Positions 25,864 through 35,751 of a DNA stretch of 64,000 nt are shown here, piece after piece (within the stretch, counting starts at the first letter, position 1; the number at the start of each line of letters is the position of its first letter). Below the pieces are notes generated by a model. It was not told the DNA's origin and did no database searches. It worked only from the letters and a program-made list of their open reading frames with translations. A program made the translations under genes and the position numbers. The stretch is taken from the NCBI RefSeq assembly GCF_021298855.1, contig NZ_JAJTHI010000002.1, positions 1-64,000 of the forward strand, given 5' to 3'. This DNA is from Gemmatimonas sp. (GTDB taxonomy: Bacteria > Gemmatimonadota > Gemmatimonadetes > Gemmatimonadales > Gemmatimonadaceae).

Positions 25864-26829
25864 ATGACCGCCCCGCGCCTGGCCATTCACGACCGTATGG
25901 TCGAGCTCGCCGACATCACCCGGTGTCGGCTGCTCGTGGCGCTCGAGCGGCAGGAGCTCACCGTCGGGGAGCTGGCGCTGGCGCTGCAGCTGCCGCAGAG
26001 CACGGTGAGCCGCCACCTGCGCATTCTGGCCGACCAATCGTGGGTGTCGTCGCGGGCGGAGGGCGCGAGTCGGTGGTACCGCCGCAACCCGACGCTCGAC
26101 CCCGCGATGCTGACGCTGTGGGAGTTGGTGCGCGGGGCCATGACCGACACCCCCGCCGCGGTGCAGGATGCGGCCCGTATCGACGCGGTGCTGGCGTCGC
26201 GCCGCGCCGTGACGCAGGCGTTCTTCGCGACGGCCAGCGCCGACTGGGACGCGCTGCGCACCGAGATGTTCGGCGCGCGCGCCGACCTCACGGCGGCCTT
26301 CGCACTGCTGTCACCCGACCTGGTGGTGGGCGACCTGGGGTGTGGCACGGGCGCGCTCAGCGCCGCCCTCGCGCCTCACGTGCACCACGTGCACGCGGTG
26401 GACGCGTCGCCGGCGATGCTCGCGAGCGCGCGCACGCGACTGGCGGCGTTTCCCAACGTGCAGGTGGACGAGGGCGCGCTCGAGGCGTTGCCGCTGGACG
26501 ACGGCGTGCTCGACGTGGCCGTGCTCATGCTCGTGCTGCACCACGTGAGCGATCCGGTGCGCGCCCTGCGCGAGGTGCACCGGGTGCTGCGTCCGGGCGG
26601 GCGGGTGCTCATTGGTGACATGCGCCCACACACGCACGAGCGCTATCGCGAACAGATGGGACACGTGTGGCTGGGCTTCGATGACCACACGCTGCACGAC
26701 TGGTTGCACGCGGCGGGCTTCGTGCACCCGCGATACGTGCCGTTGCCCGTGGATCCGGACGCCAGCGGGCCGGCGTTGTTCAGTTGTACGGCGGTGGCGA
26801 TGCCGCGGCCGATCATGGTGTTGTCGTAA
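25864..26829 (+). CDS. ArsR-family regulator fused to SAM-dependent methyltransferase (SahR-like)
   Basis: A 321-residue fusion. Residues 5-85 form an ArsR winged helix (LALQLPQSTVSRHLRILADQ is the recognition region). Residues 110-300 form a class I methyltransferase domain with motif I GDLGCGTG at about 156 and LMLVLHHVSDPVRALREVHR later. There are no metal-binding cysteines in the HTH, so it is not a metal sensor. ArsR-methyltransferase fusions next to ahcY are known as SahR regulators of the SAM/SAH cycle in Proteobacteria. The methyltransferase fold presumably senses S-adenosylhomocysteine rather than catalysing. ahcY follows after 33 bp. The start is leaderless-like (see palindrome). 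Confidence 0.75.
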   Translation: MTAPRLAIHDRMVELADITRCRLLVALERQELTVGELALALQLPQSTVSRHLRILADQSWVSSRAEGASRWYRRNPTLDPAMLTLWELVRGAMTDTPAAVQDAARIDAVLASRRAVTQAFFATASADWDALRTEMFGARADLTAAFALLSPDLVVGDLGCGTGALSAALAPHVHHVHAVDASPAMLASARTRLAAFPNVQVDEGALEALPLDDGVLDVAVLMLVLHHVSDPVRALREVHRVLRPGGRVLIGDMRPHTHERYREQMGHVWLGFDDHTLHDWLHAAGFVHPRYVPLPVDPDASGPALFSCTAVAMPRPIMVLS

Positions 26830-26862
26830 CGCCACAGAAACCTTTCCCAATCGAACCATCTC

Positions 26863-28353
26863 ATGGCCACCTCCATCATGACCGAACACGGCGTTGCGTT
26901 GCTGACGTCGCTCGACCGTCCCGCCTTTGCCGTGCGCGATCTCGCGCTGGCCGAGTGGGGCCGCAAGGAAATCCGCCTCGCCGAGCAGGAGATGCCGGGG
27001 CTCATGGCACTGCGCGCGGAGTTCGCCGGCAAGGCGCCGCTCACGGGCGCGAAGATCATGGGCTCGCTGCACATGACGGTGCAGACGGCCGTCCTCATCG
27101 AGACGCTCGTGGCGCTCGGCGCCGATGTGCGCTGGGTGTCGTGCAACATCTTCTCCACGCAGGATCACGCGGCAGCCGCCGTGGCGGTGGGGCCGCACGG
27201 GACCGTGGACAACCCCAAGGGCACGCCCGTGTTCGCGTGGAAGGGCGAGACGCTCGAGGAGTACTGGTGGTGCACCGAGCAGGCGCTCATGTGGCCTGAC
27301 GGCACGGGCCCGAACCTGCTGCTCGACGACGGTGGCGATGCCACGCTGCTCGTGCACAAGGGCACCGAGTACGAAGCGGCCGGCGCGGTGCCGGGCTTCG
27401 ACCGCGACAATGAGCCGGAAGAGTGGGGCGTGATTCTCGACCTGCTGCGCGCGGAACAGCAGAAGAATCCCGGCCGCTGGACCAAGGTGCTCGCCGGCAT
27501 TCGCGGCGTGTCGGAAGAGACCACCACGGGCGTGCACCGCCTGTACGAGATGGAGCGTGCCGGCACGCTGGCCTTCCCGGCCATCAACGTGAACGATGCC
27601 GTGACCAAGTCGAAGTTCGACAACCTGTACGGCTGCCGTCACTCCGTGGTGGACGGGCTCAACCGCGCCACCGACGTGATGCTCGCCGGCAAGATCGTGG
27701 TGGTGCTGGGCTACGGCGATGTGGGCAAGGGGTGCGCGCAGGCGCTCAAGGGGCAGGGCGCGCGCGTCATCGTCACCGAGATCGATCCCATCTGCGCGCT
27801 GCAGGCGGCGCTCGAGGGCTATCAGGTCACCACGCTCGAAGACATCGTGGAGCAGGCGGACATCTTCGTGTCGGCGACGGGCAACAAGAACGTCATTACC
27901 GTCGAGCACATGAGCCGCATGAAGGACAAGGCCATCGTGAGCAACATCGGCCACTTTGACAATGAGATCGACATGGCCGGTCTCAAGAAGGTCGAAGGGA
28001 TGAAGCGCATCAACATCAAGCCGCAGTACGACGAGTTCGTGCTGCCGAACGGCCGCTCCATCCTCATCCTGGCCGAAGGCCGCCTCATGAACCTCGGCTG
28101 CGCCACGGGCCACCCGAGCTTCGTGATGAGTGCCAGCTTCAGCAATCAGGTGCTGGCGCAGCTCGAGCTGCACGCCAATGCCGACAAGTACGAAAAGAAG
28201 GTGTACACGCTGCCCAAGCATCTCGACGAGAAGGTGGCGCGGCTGCACCTGGACAAGCTCGGCGTGAAGCTCACCACCCTCACGCCGGACCAGGCCGCCT
28301 ACATCGGCGTGGACCTGCAGGGGCCGTACAAGGCGGCGCACTACAAGTACTGA
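26863..28353 (+). CDS. ahcY: Adenosylhomocysteinase
   Basis: A 496-residue S-adenosylhomocysteine hydrolase that splits SAH into adenosine and homocysteine, keeping methylation reactions running. Conserved features include [14 protein letters not shown] (substrate site), the [14 protein letters not shown] segment, [14 protein letters not shown], the NAD-binding [10 protein letters not shown] (about 283-292) and the C-terminal KY ending, whose Lys-Tyr contacts NAD in the tetramer. It includes the roughly 40-residue insert found in many bacterial enzymes. It is immediately downstream of its likely regulator and ends at a strong hairpin. BchM-type methylation in pigment synthesis would be one SAH source if the organism is phototrophic. 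Confidence 0.95.
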   Translation: MATSIMTEHGVALLTSLDRPAFAVRDLALAEWGRKEIRLAEQEMPGLMALRAEFAGKAPLTGAKIMGSLHMTVQTAVLIETLVALGADVRWVSCNIFSTQDHAAAAVAVGPHGTVDNPKGTPVFAWKGETLEEYWWCTEQALMWPDGTGPNLLLDDGGDATLLVHKGTEYEAAGAVPGFDRDNEPEEWGVILDLLRAEQQKNPGRWTKVLAGIRGVSEETTTGVHRLYEMERAGTLAFPAINVNDAVTKSKFDNLYGCRHSVVDGLNRATDVMLAGKIVVVLGYGDVGKGCAQALKGQGARVIVTEIDPICALQAALEGYQVTTLEDIVEQADIFVSATGNKNVITVEHMSRMKDKAIVSNIGHFDNEIDMAGLKKVEGMKRINIKPQYDEFVLPNGRSILILAEGRLMNLGCATGHPSFVMSASFSNQVLAQLELHANADKYEKKVYTLPKHLDEKVARLHLDKLGVKLTTLTPDQAAYIGVDLQGPYKAAHYKY

Positions 28354-28406
28354 GGGACGAGAGGCAACCGACAGGGAGCAGGACGCAGGGAGCAGGAGGA
28401 AGTATC

Positions 28407-28439
28407 GAGGCGCCGTCACGATGCTCGTGGCGGCGCCTC
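28407..28439 (+). terminator. Terminator after ahcY
   Basis: A 9-bp outer stem (28407-28415 with 28431-28439), a T/G mismatch and a 5-bp inner stem close a 3-nt loop. It lies 53 bp after the ahcY stop. The intervening stretch is a degenerate repeat of 'cagggagcagga' units. Confidence 0.7.
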
Positions 28440-28453
28440 GGCACTTTCGGTGT

Positions 28454-28459
28454 TATGCT
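28454..28459 (+). promoter_or_regulatory. Extended -10 box TGTTATGCT, leaderless start
   Basis: TATGCT with an upstream TGn extension ends 6 nt before ATG 28466. The transcript would start at the codon; there is no Shine-Dalgarno. Confidence 0.45.
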
Positions 28460-28465
28460 CAAGTC

Positions 28466-29929
28466 ATGATGAAATCACTGACATTGGGCGCGAGTGTGCT
28501 GTCATTGATTCCGCTGCTGCTGGGGGCGCAGTCCACCCGCCCGGCGCGCATCAGCGGCACGGTGTTCGACAGCACAATGAGTGCGCCACTCGGGCAGGCC
28601 ACGGTGGACGCCGTGGATGCGAATGATCCGCTTCGGCTGTGGACCACCACCACCGATGCCAAGGGCGAGTTCACCTTCGACGCGTTGCCGCCGGGCCGCT
28701 ACGCCGTGGCGGTGTCGCATCCGCGGCTCGACTCCCTCGGCATTCGGCAACTGTCGCGCGGCGTTGCGCTGCGGGCCGGCGACCGCGAACGGGTGCGCCT
28801 GGGTGTGCCGTCGGCGCCCACACTCATTGGCCAGGTGTGCGGTGACAGCATCGTGGGGCAGCGCCTCGGGTATGTGCGCGGCGTGCTGCGTGACGCCGAC
28901 CGCGCCCCGCTGGCGGTGTCCGGCACCGTGCGGCTGCACTGGCTCGAGCTGTCCATTACCGAGGGGGGCATCGGGCGGCAGATCGCCTCGGTCGAGGCGC
29001 GCGCCGACGACAGCGGCCGTTTCACGGCCTGCGGCGTGCCCGCCGAAGGGGTGCTGCAACTGCGTGCCTGGAGCGGCGGCGATTCCACCGGGGTGCTGGA
29101 GCTGAGTGTGCCGTACAACGGCATCCTGCTCCGCGACCTGTACGTGGGGCGTGGTCGTACGGCCACCGTGGCGTGGCGTGACTCCGTCCCGCTCACGACC
29201 CCGGAGTCCGCCGCCGACACCGCGGCCGTGGAAGTGCGCGTGCGCCGCGGCGATGGCACCCTGCGGGGCACGACACGGACCGGCGAAGGTACGGCGGTTT
29301 CCGACGTGCGCGTGTCGGTGTGGGGCACGGGCCTCGGCGTACGCACCACGGCCGAGGGGCAGTTCTTTCTGAACGACTTGCCGCTGGGCTCACACACGGT
29401 AGACGTGCGCGCGATCGGGTATCTGCCCACGCGCCAGATCGTGGATGTGCTGCCTGGCGACAGCGGACGGATCGAGTTCAACCTCGATCGCATGGCGCGG
29501 CTTGATACCATCCGCATCATGGCCACGCGCGAGCAGATCCTCGAGCGGCGCCTCGCCGAGTTCGAGCTCAATCGCAAGACGCGCGGGTTGGGGCGCTTCA
29601 TTCCTCCCGAGGCGCTCGAGCGGCACCCGCCGCTGCGCGTGGCCGACATGTTCCGCACCATCCCGGGGCTGCGTGTGGTGCCGGCGGCTGGGGGCGACGC
29701 GGTGGTCATGCGCGGGCAGTCGTTCGGCCAGTGGTGTGCGCCCGAATTGTGGATCGATGGCGTTCGCACGGTGACCAACATGGGGCTCGACGTGCTGGTG
29801 AATGCGCAGGACGTGCTGGCCGCAGAGGTGTACAACAGCGGCGCCGCCGTACCGGCGCAGCTGGCAGGGTTTACCGGCTGCGGGGCCATCGTGCTGCATA
29901 CCGGCATGCGGGAACGTGCCAGACGCTGA
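28466..29929 (+). CDS. Exported carboxypeptidase-regulatory/plug protein without a barrel
   Basis: A 487-residue protein: signal peptide (1-24), a first CarboxypepD-regulatory-like beta domain (about 28-115), a second unrelated beta region (about 120-260), and another CarboxypepD-like domain (about 275-350: GTAVSDVRVSVWGTGLG, LPLGSHTVDVRAIGYLP). The last 100 residues resemble a TonB-receptor plug (LRVADMFRTIPGLRVV, VVMRGQSFGQW, LWIDGVR). The protein stops there, with no 22-strand barrel. Such proteins may be periplasmic or outer-membrane accessory subunits. It converges on the large TonB receptor with 8 bp between stops, so it is not a simple frameshift of it. Confidence 0.65.
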   Translation: MMKSLTLGASVLSLIPLLLGAQSTRPARISGTVFDSTMSAPLGQATVDAVDANDPLRLWTTTTDAKGEFTFDALPPGRYAVAVSHPRLDSLGIRQLSRGVALRAGDRERVRLGVPSAPTLIGQVCGDSIVGQRLGYVRGVLRDADRAPLAVSGTVRLHWLELSITEGGIGRQIASVEARADDSGRFTACGVPAEGVLQLRAWSGGDSTGVLELSVPYNGILLRDLYVGRGRTATVAWRDSVPLTTPESAADTAAVEVRVRRGDGTLRGTTRTGEGTAVSDVRVSVWGTGLGVRTTAEGQFFLNDLPLGSHTVDVRAIGYLPTRQIVDVLPGDSGRIEFNLDRMARLDTIRIMATREQILERRLAEFELNRKTRGLGRFIPPEALERHPPLRVADMFRTIPGLRVVPAAGGDAVVMRGQSFGQWCAPELWIDGVRTVTNMGLDVLVNAQDVLAAEVYNSGAAVPAQLAGFTGCGAIVLHTGMRERARR

Positions 29930-29937
29930 GACCCGGC

Positions 29938-32900
29938 TCACCCGCTGATGTTGATGGAGCGGTTGCCGGGGCCGCCGGGATCGCCCCCGACGCGCGGACG
30001 GTTGTGCGTGAGAGGTACCGGGAAGCCGAAGTTCCACCGGCTGTTCTTTCGTTGCTCGGTGGTGACGGCGCTGATGTTCAGGAGGAACGGCAGCAGCTCG
30101 CGCTGTTGCGGCTGCACGATGGGCTGCACGATGTCCACCTGCTCCCAGAAGATCGGCCAGTAGAGCTTCGTGGTGGCCTGCACGCTGTCGAGGGCCGCCT
30201 TGCCTGCCACGCCGTCTTTCTGTTCGGCGAGGAAACGGGCGAGCGGTACGTACAATGCGCGGACCTTGGCCGAGTACACACTGTCGGCGGTGAGGAGTTG
30301 CCCGATCTGCTCCTTGGTGAGGAACAGCGAGTCGCTCTCGGCCAGTAGCATGCGGTGCAAGTTCGAGGTGCGGCTCAGATACAGATCCGCAATCGAGTCT
30401 GCGCCGCGGCGTGTCCAGGTAACCTGCTTCGTCTGGGCATCACGCTGCTTCACCGGCTCGAGTGCGCGTCGCAGCGTCTGCAGGTCGTAGGGCACCGACA
30501 GGTCCATCTGCACGTCCACCACCACGCGGAAGGGGACACGCGAAAGGGTACGGAAGGCCCGCGTATCGCCGAAGCGCGGGTTCACATCGTAGCGGAAACG
30601 TGCGCTCTCGTTATCGAAGCCACGCGGCAGCAGCAGCACGGGGTCGGGCTGCGCCTGCGAGCCCCAGCCACGCAGCCCACTCGCGCCATGCAGCAGCTGG
30701 TCGAGCCCGGCCAGCGGGTTCTCGAACACCACGTTCATCTGCGCGCGGCGACCACGAATGCGCCCAAGATTGGGCTGCAGCATGAGATTCATCTGCTGGG
30801 TCCATGGTCCGCGGCAGCTCATGCGCCCGGCGACACGCCCGGCCTGTGAGGTAAGGCACTCGCGCACGTTGGCGGGCGCCGAGGCCAGCAGCGCCTGCAT
30901 CTGTGTCTGCGTGGCCGCATCGGCACCACCGCTCATCGTCGGAATGAACGCCCGGTCGTTGGCGCGACCGTCACCGTTGATGTCGCCGCTGACCACGGGG
31001 GTGAACGGTGTCCCCGATTGCAGCCGCGTGAAGAGGGTAAGGGCACCAACCTTGGGAATGTCCACCCCGGTCTGAAAGAGGAAGGCGTGCCGCGCATCGT
31101 TGACGCCGGCGCCCCACTCTTTCTCTCGCGGGTCGCCGAAGGTGCCACCGTCGAACCCCCGGAACTGCTGACGCACCTGCTGCACGGTGTACGAGGCCGA
31201 GAACATGACCGGCGGTGGCCCGCGATGGCCACGGAAGATCTCCGGCTGCAGCGTGGTGGTGAGTTGCGTGCCGTAGCCACGCAGGTCACTCGTGCGCAAT
31301 GCCACACGGCCGTAGCTGCTCGAGCGTCGTGAGTCGCGTGGGGACACCGCCCCCGATCCCGGGTCGATGGACGCGCCCTGCACGAACATGGGACGATCGT
31401 TCTCGCTGGCCAACCGGAACACCGTGGCGCCGCGGAAGTTGGCGTCGAGGGTGCTGGGCTGCGACAGGTCGTACGAGGCGAGACCATCCAGCTTGAGCAT
31501 CCACCCCTTCATGCTCGAGGCCCATCCCAGCGCCGCACGCCAGCTGCGCGGGACATCGAACGACGGGTCCACCAGGGTCACGCTCGGCGCACGCTCCACG
31601 AGACTGCCAGTGCCATCGAGACAGGCGCTGGGCAACGCGGTGCTCCCGCTCGCAAAGCCACGCCAGTCCGGCGCAGGAACCGTGGTGCCCACGCACGACA
31701 GCGAGAGCGTGCTGCCGGCAATACCGGCACCCACCATGGCGTCGGCCAGAGTGCCGGGGCGATAGAGGTCGCGGAACTCGCCAATGCCGCCGCGTACGAT
31801 GCCCATGGTGTTGCGGTACCACGACCCCGTGTTGGTACCCATCTGGCCATTGCCGTTCTCGCGTGAACGCGAGTAGGTGTACGAGAAGCCCACCCGCGGC
31901 GACACGCGCACCCGCGTGGGAGCCACCCCCGTGCGTACACCCAGCGCCTGTTCCAGTGCAGCGTTCTCGGGGGGCGTGTCGCCGAACCTGCTGCCTTCCA
32001 ATCGCGCGCCCGAGAGCAGGCTGAACCAGCGATTGGGGTTCCACTGATGCGAGAAGGCCAGAGCGCCGTTGTACGCCAAGGCATGGCGTGACGGCTGCGT
32101 GAGCGTACGCTGATACGACGCGGGGCGGTTGGCGGCAAAGTCGGCCAACGACATGAAGGTGTACGCGCCGAGGGTATTCGGGCGTCCGTCCTGTGTGAGA
32201 CCGTCCGCGCGCGCCCACGCCGATGTCTTGAAGCGATGCTTGCGCCCCTGGGCGTTCCACACCATCTCGTTCGCCGCTTCCACCGTCCAGCGCGTGTCGT
32301 CGGTGTCCAGGAACGGATTGCCCCCAAGCTGCAATGCCACCACGTCACTGGTTGCGGCGTCGCTGGCGGAGCGGGCCAGCACCGTGGCGCCGGGAAGCGA
32401 CAGATAGGGTGTGCTGCGCTCGCGTACGCGGCTGGCCGCCACCCGGTTCTGCATGAGCGTGTAGTAGCCGCTGCCCACATAGCGACTTTGCAGCAACTGT
32501 CCGCCCACGGTCTGCTGCGACTGCTTGCCGCCGGCGCCGGGGCTGGTGAGGGGGCCGAAGCCCACGGCCCCTTCGGTGGTGGCCGATGCGAACGACGTGA
32601 GGGTAAGGGTGCGCAGCGTGTCGCGCACATCGTCGAGGCGCCCGAGCCAGGTGACGCTGTTCTGCACGCGTGACCCGGGAATGCCAGTGCCCGCCAGCGG
32701 CAAGCCCACCGTGCCGGCGATCTGCTGCGCGCGACGCGCCGAGTCGGGCGCCAGTCCGGCGCGAAGGAGCGCGTCATCGTTCGTACCGACCAGCGACGCC
32801 GGATCGCTTACCGTGCGCCCCACATCGAGCGCCACATTGTAGGTGAGGGCCCGCCGCACGAGTTCACCGTCGGCGCCGGCGCTGGAACGGAACCCGCCGC

Positions 32901-33750
32901 TGGTGATGCCGAGTGAGCGCCCCACGGCATCGGTGGCCTGCAACTGCGGCGCGTTGAGGGTGAGGAACGCCGTGCGGTTCTGCGCATGGCGGTTGCCTGG
33001 CCCGAGGCGCACATCGATGTTGGCGCCGGCAAACCCCCCGCGTGTCGCATCGAAGGTGGCCCCGCTCACGCGCACTTCGGCGCGCGCTGCACGCGGCAAC
33101 CCGCCGGCGGGGAGCGCCATTCCATTGAGCGTGGTCAGGTTGGATGCCGCGCTGGCGCCCAGCATGCTGGGGCCATTCGGGGTCACGGTGACGCCGGGCA
33201 TGGTGGCGGCAATCATGCCAAGATTGCCCGCCACATTGGGGCTCACGCGTCCCTCGACGCCCTGGTCGTACTGTTCGGCGGCGCCGACCTCACGCTCGTA
33301 CGGACTGGCCACGCTCGCCACGGCGCGCTCCGGTCGGTTGGCGTTCACCTTGACCGCGACCAGCAGGGCGAGATCGCGGCCAAGCGTGAAATCGGCGACG
33401 AGTTCACGTTCGCTGCCCACCCGCTCGACCCGGCGTCGTGCCGGCCGGAAACCGGCGAAGGAGACGTGCACGAGATAATCACCGGTCCCGGGATCGAAGC
33501 GCAGACTGTAGCGCCCGGCCGAGTCGGTCATGGTGGAGAGCACGAGGCGGTCGGGGCCGCGGGTGATGCTGACCGCTGCCCCACGGACTACGCGCGCCGA
33601 GTCATCCACCACGCGGCCGCGCACGATGTCGGCACCTTGCGCTTGGAGCGTTCCGGGGAGCAGCACGAGGAGTGCGAGCAGCGCGACGAGGTGCACGCGA
33701 CGCGACGGGCGACGGCCGTCCGGTGAGCAATGTGCGAAGGGGACGGTCAT
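29938..33750 (-). CDS. Large TonB-dependent receptor with CarboxypepD-like N-domain (Oar-like)
   Basis: A 1270-residue exported protein. Signal peptide to about residue 37 (LQAQG). A carboxypeptidase-regulatory-like domain follows (about 40-130: GRVVDDSARVVRGAAVSI, YLVHVSFAGFRPARRRVER), then a degenerate plug (PGVTVTPNGPS, NGMALPAG) and a long barrel with many aromatic strand ends. It resembles Oar-type receptors of myxobacteria and other large receptors, which import peptides or export signals; the ligand is unknown. ATG 33750 is the last Met before the signal; ATG 33756 is an alternative. Residues 1150-1250 form a helical tail, unusual for a barrel end. Confidence 0.75.
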   Translation of the reverse strand: MTVPFAHCSPDGRRPSRRVHLVALLALLVLLPGTLQAQGADIVRGRVVDDSARVVRGAAVSITRGPDRLVLSTMTDSAGRYSLRFDPGTGDYLVHVSFAGFRPARRRVERVGSERELVADFTLGRDLALLVAVKVNANRPERAVASVASPYEREVGAAEQYDQGVEGRVSPNVAGNLGMIAATMPGVTVTPNGPSMLGASAASNLTTLNGMALPAGGLPRAARAEVRVSGATFDATRGGFAGANIDVRLGPGNRHAQNRTAFLTLNAPQLQATDAVGRSLGITSGGFRSSAGADGELVRRALTYNVALDVGRTVSDPASLVGTNDDALLRAGLAPDSARRAQQIAGTVGLPLAGTGIPGSRVQNSVTWLGRLDDVRDTLRTLTLTSFASATTEGAVGFGPLTSPGAGGKQSQQTVGGQLLQSRYVGSGYYTLMQNRVAASRVRERSTPYLSLPGATVLARSASDAATSDVVALQLGGNPFLDTDDTRWTVEAANEMVWNAQGRKHRFKTSAWARADGLTQDGRPNTLGAYTFMSLADFAANRPASYQRTLTQPSRHALAYNGALAFSHQWNPNRWFSLLSGARLEGSRFGDTPPENAALEQALGVRTGVAPTRVRVSPRVGFSYTYSRSRENGNGQMGTNTGSWYRNTMGIVRGGIGEFRDLYRPGTLADAMVGAGIAGSTLSLSCVGTTVPAPDWRGFASGSTALPSACLDGTGSLVERAPSVTLVDPSFDVPRSWRAALGWASSMKGWMLKLDGLASYDLSQPSTLDANFRGATVFRLASENDRPMFVQGASIDPGSGAVSPRDSRRSSSYGRVALRTSDLRGYGTQLTTTLQPEIFRGHRGPPPVMFSASYTVQQVRQQFRGFDGGTFGDPREKEWGAGVNDARHAFLFQTGVDIPKVGALTLFTRLQSGTPFTPVVSGDINGDGRANDRAFIPTMSGGADAATQTQMQALLASAPANVRECLTSQAGRVAGRMSCRGPWTQQMNLMLQPNLGRIRGRRAQMNVVFENPLAGLDQLLHGASGLRGWGSQAQPDPVLLLPRGFDNESARFRYDVNPRFGDTRAFRTLSRVPFRVVVDVQMDLSVPYDLQTLRRALEPVKQRDAQTKQVTWTRRGADSIADLYLSRTSNLHRMLLAESDSLFLTKEQIGQLLTADSVYSAKVRALYVPLARFLAEQKDGVAGKAALDSVQATTKLYWPIFWEQVDIVQPIVQPQQRELLPFLLNISAVTTEQRKNSRWNFGFPVPLTHNRPRVGGDPGGPGNRSINISG

Positions 33751-33881
33751 GACCATGGTAGAAGGCGCAATGCAGGACGATGGAGCACAGCCCATACGAC
33801 GTCACGTCGTCGCAATTGGTTGCAGCACCTGCGATGAGAGGCCTGCATTGACCGGGGCGTCGCCGCCGACGAGCATTGGAG

Positions 33882-34688
33882 ATGGGCGTTTCCCGGGCAC
33901 TCCACCGTCGGGCTCGGCCGTGGCGCGTGCCGAGGCCATGGGCCGCAGGGCTGCTGGTCTGTGTGCTGATGCCGTGCGCCCTGAGCGCGCAGGTCGTGCC
34001 ACGCCCGCCGGCGGCGCCCGCCGCGCCGGTGCTGCCGCCGCGGGTGCTGCCTGGGGATGCGTCGCTGCGCCCGCTGCCGTCGCTGCACGATTCGGTGCGC
34101 TACACGCTCACCATGTACCGGGATGCCGACGAGATTCCGGTGGGGCGTCTCACGGAACTGTGGCGCACCGACAGTGCGAGCGGCACGCCGTTGGTGCTGC
34201 GCGTGCAGCGACTGCAGCGCAACACGATGCAGCTCATCGACTCCACGTGGACCGATGCGCGCACGCTGGCGCCGCGCGCCCGTCGCTCGCTGCAGCAGAA
34301 CCGTCGCGTGCTGCTCGAGTTCAACGGGGCGCGGGTGAAGGGATCACTTGCGCCGCTCGACGCACCGCCGGTGCCGGTGGATACGACCCTGCGCCTCGCC
34401 CCCTTCGACGCCGGCAACTGGGAGCTCGTGCTGCGCGCGCTGCCGCTGGCCACCGGGTATGCCGCGCGTTTGCCGGTGTACGACCTCGACGGCGGACTGC
34501 GCGAGTATCTGGTGCAGGTGACCGGCCAGACCACCATGCAGGAGGAAGCCGCGCACGTGGTGGTGCTCACCCTCGCCCGCAATCGCGAGTCGGTGGTCTG
34601 GGTGAGCGTGCACTCCGGTCAGGTGCTGCAGATCGAAACGATGCTGGGCGAGACGACCATGCTGCGGCAGGTGCGCGTGCGCCCCTGA
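33882..34688 (+). CDS. Hypothetical secreted protein
   Basis: A 268-residue protein with a signal peptide (hydrophobic PWAAGLLVCVLMPCALSAQ near residues 20-38) followed by a Pro-rich linker. The mature part is beta-rich with repeated YxVxL strands and resembles DUF3108-like lipid-binding or outer-membrane-assembly beta proteins only in a general way. I do not recognise the family. ATG 33882 is chosen; a TTG two codons earlier is possible. Its stop is 12 bp from the convergent gene on the minus strand. Confidence 0.5.
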   Translation: MGVSRALHRRARPWRVPRPWAAGLLVCVLMPCALSAQVVPRPPAAPAAPVLPPRVLPGDASLRPLPSLHDSVRYTLTMYRDADEIPVGRLTELWRTDSASGTPLVLRVQRLQRNTMQLIDSTWTDARTLAPRARRSLQQNRRVLLEFNGARVKGSLAPLDAPPVPVDTTLRLAPFDAGNWELVLRALPLATGYAARLPVYDLDGGLREYLVQVTGQTTMQEEAAHVVVLTLARNRESVVWVSVHSGQVLQIETMLGETTMLRQVRVRP

Positions 34689-34700
34689 CGTGGTCCGGCC

Positions 34701-35465
34701 TCAGAATGTGCGGCCAATCTCGAACACGATCCCGTCGCCGCGGGTCCCCGGCGCGTTGGCCAGCTTGTAGCCGAGGATGACGACGGTCTTGCCGCGGTGG
34801 TAGTTGAAGCCCGGCACGAAGTCGGCAAACTCATGCTGCCCGGCCCACCACTCCCCCAGCAGCGTGACGTCGTGCAGCGCGTGCCCGAGTGCTCCGGGCA
34901 GGGCGGCCAGCGGTTGTTCGAAGCTGCCCATGAAGTGGGTGGTGGCCTTGCCGAACATGGCCTTGGGCCCGTCACTCACCCCGGCCATGAGGCGGGTGCG
35001 CAGCACGGGCAGCCGCACGCTCGATTGCAGGTAGCTCCACACCCCCACTCGCTCGCCGCGCAGCGGGATGGCCACCATCTGCCCCGCGCCCACCTTGGCC
35101 TCCCACTGGGGTGCTCGCCTGGCCAGCCCGGGGATGTCGGCGGCCCCCTTCCAGCCGACGCCCAGGGTGGCGAGCCGTTTGAGGGGGGTCCCGATGTTGT
35201 AGGCGGTCACGGCGAGTTCGACATGCTTGGTCACTCCGTAGGTGACGAAGTGGGTGGTCTGCCAGAAGCTGGTGTCGCCCCACGTCCGGACTTGGGACTC
35301 GTGCAGGGCAAACACCCGACCCTTGGGTGTCTGGTCTACCGATGGCGCGTTGATGACTGTCTGCTGTGCGTATATGGGCGCTGTGAATGTCGCGAATGCG
35401 AGGGCAAGGGCGAGCGCGCGCAGCAGGCGGGACACCCTGGGGCGTGAGAGCGAACCAAGCAGCAT
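34701..35465 (-). CDS. Hypothetical exported beta-barrel-like protein
   Basis: A 254-residue protein with a signal peptide (hydrophobic LLRALALALAFATFTAPIYAQ ending near 33). The mature part consists of alternating amphipathic strands with frequent aromatic residues, a C-terminal GYKLANAPGTRG... strand and a final Phe, as in small outer-membrane beta-barrels. No family could be named. ATG 35465 starts directly before the signal. It is preceded by a 286-bp gap. Confidence 0.5.
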   Translation of the reverse strand: MLLGSLSRPRVSRLLRALALALAFATFTAPIYAQQTVINAPSVDQTPKGRVFALHESQVRTWGDTSFWQTTHFVTYGVTKHVELAVTAYNIGTPLKRLATLGVGWKGAADIPGLARRAPQWEAKVGAGQMVAIPLRGERVGVWSYLQSSVRLPVLRTRLMAGVSDGPKAMFGKATTHFMGSFEQPLAALPGALGHALHDVTLLGEWWAGQHEFADFVPGFNYHRGKTVVILGYKLANAPGTRGDGIVFEIGRTF

Positions 35466-35751
35466 GGGGCAATGGGCGAGGCGTGAGCGAACAACGCCAT
35501 GGACGCCACTGTGGGAGGCGCGACGGACCACGGCACGAATGGACGTGCGGTGGTCTCGCGCGCTGCGGGGCTCTGTCGAGTCAATCCGCAGGTGGGCAAC
35601 CGGAGGCCAGTGGCCTCGTATTGACGATTGCCCGCTTCGCCGGCGCTGCCGGCGAATGGCTACTCCCCAACCAACGGCGGGGGAACCTAGAACGTCCGGT
35701 CCCGTGCGTCAACGGGTCCGGGCTGTCACGCTGCTGGCCCCGGGACCGCTG
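35466..35751. other. Intergenic region with terminator hairpin
   Basis: A 286-bp gap on the minus strand between hemJ and the barrel-like gene. It contains a 9-bp perfect hairpin TTCGCCGGC/GCCGGCGAA with a 3-nt loop (35636-35656), a plausible terminator for the hemJ operon. No gene and no clear promoter could be supported. Confidence 0.45.

Noticed and set aside
26830-26862. SAH riboswitch before ahcY
   Set aside because: Only 33 bp separate ahcY from the regulator gene, too short for the aptamer.
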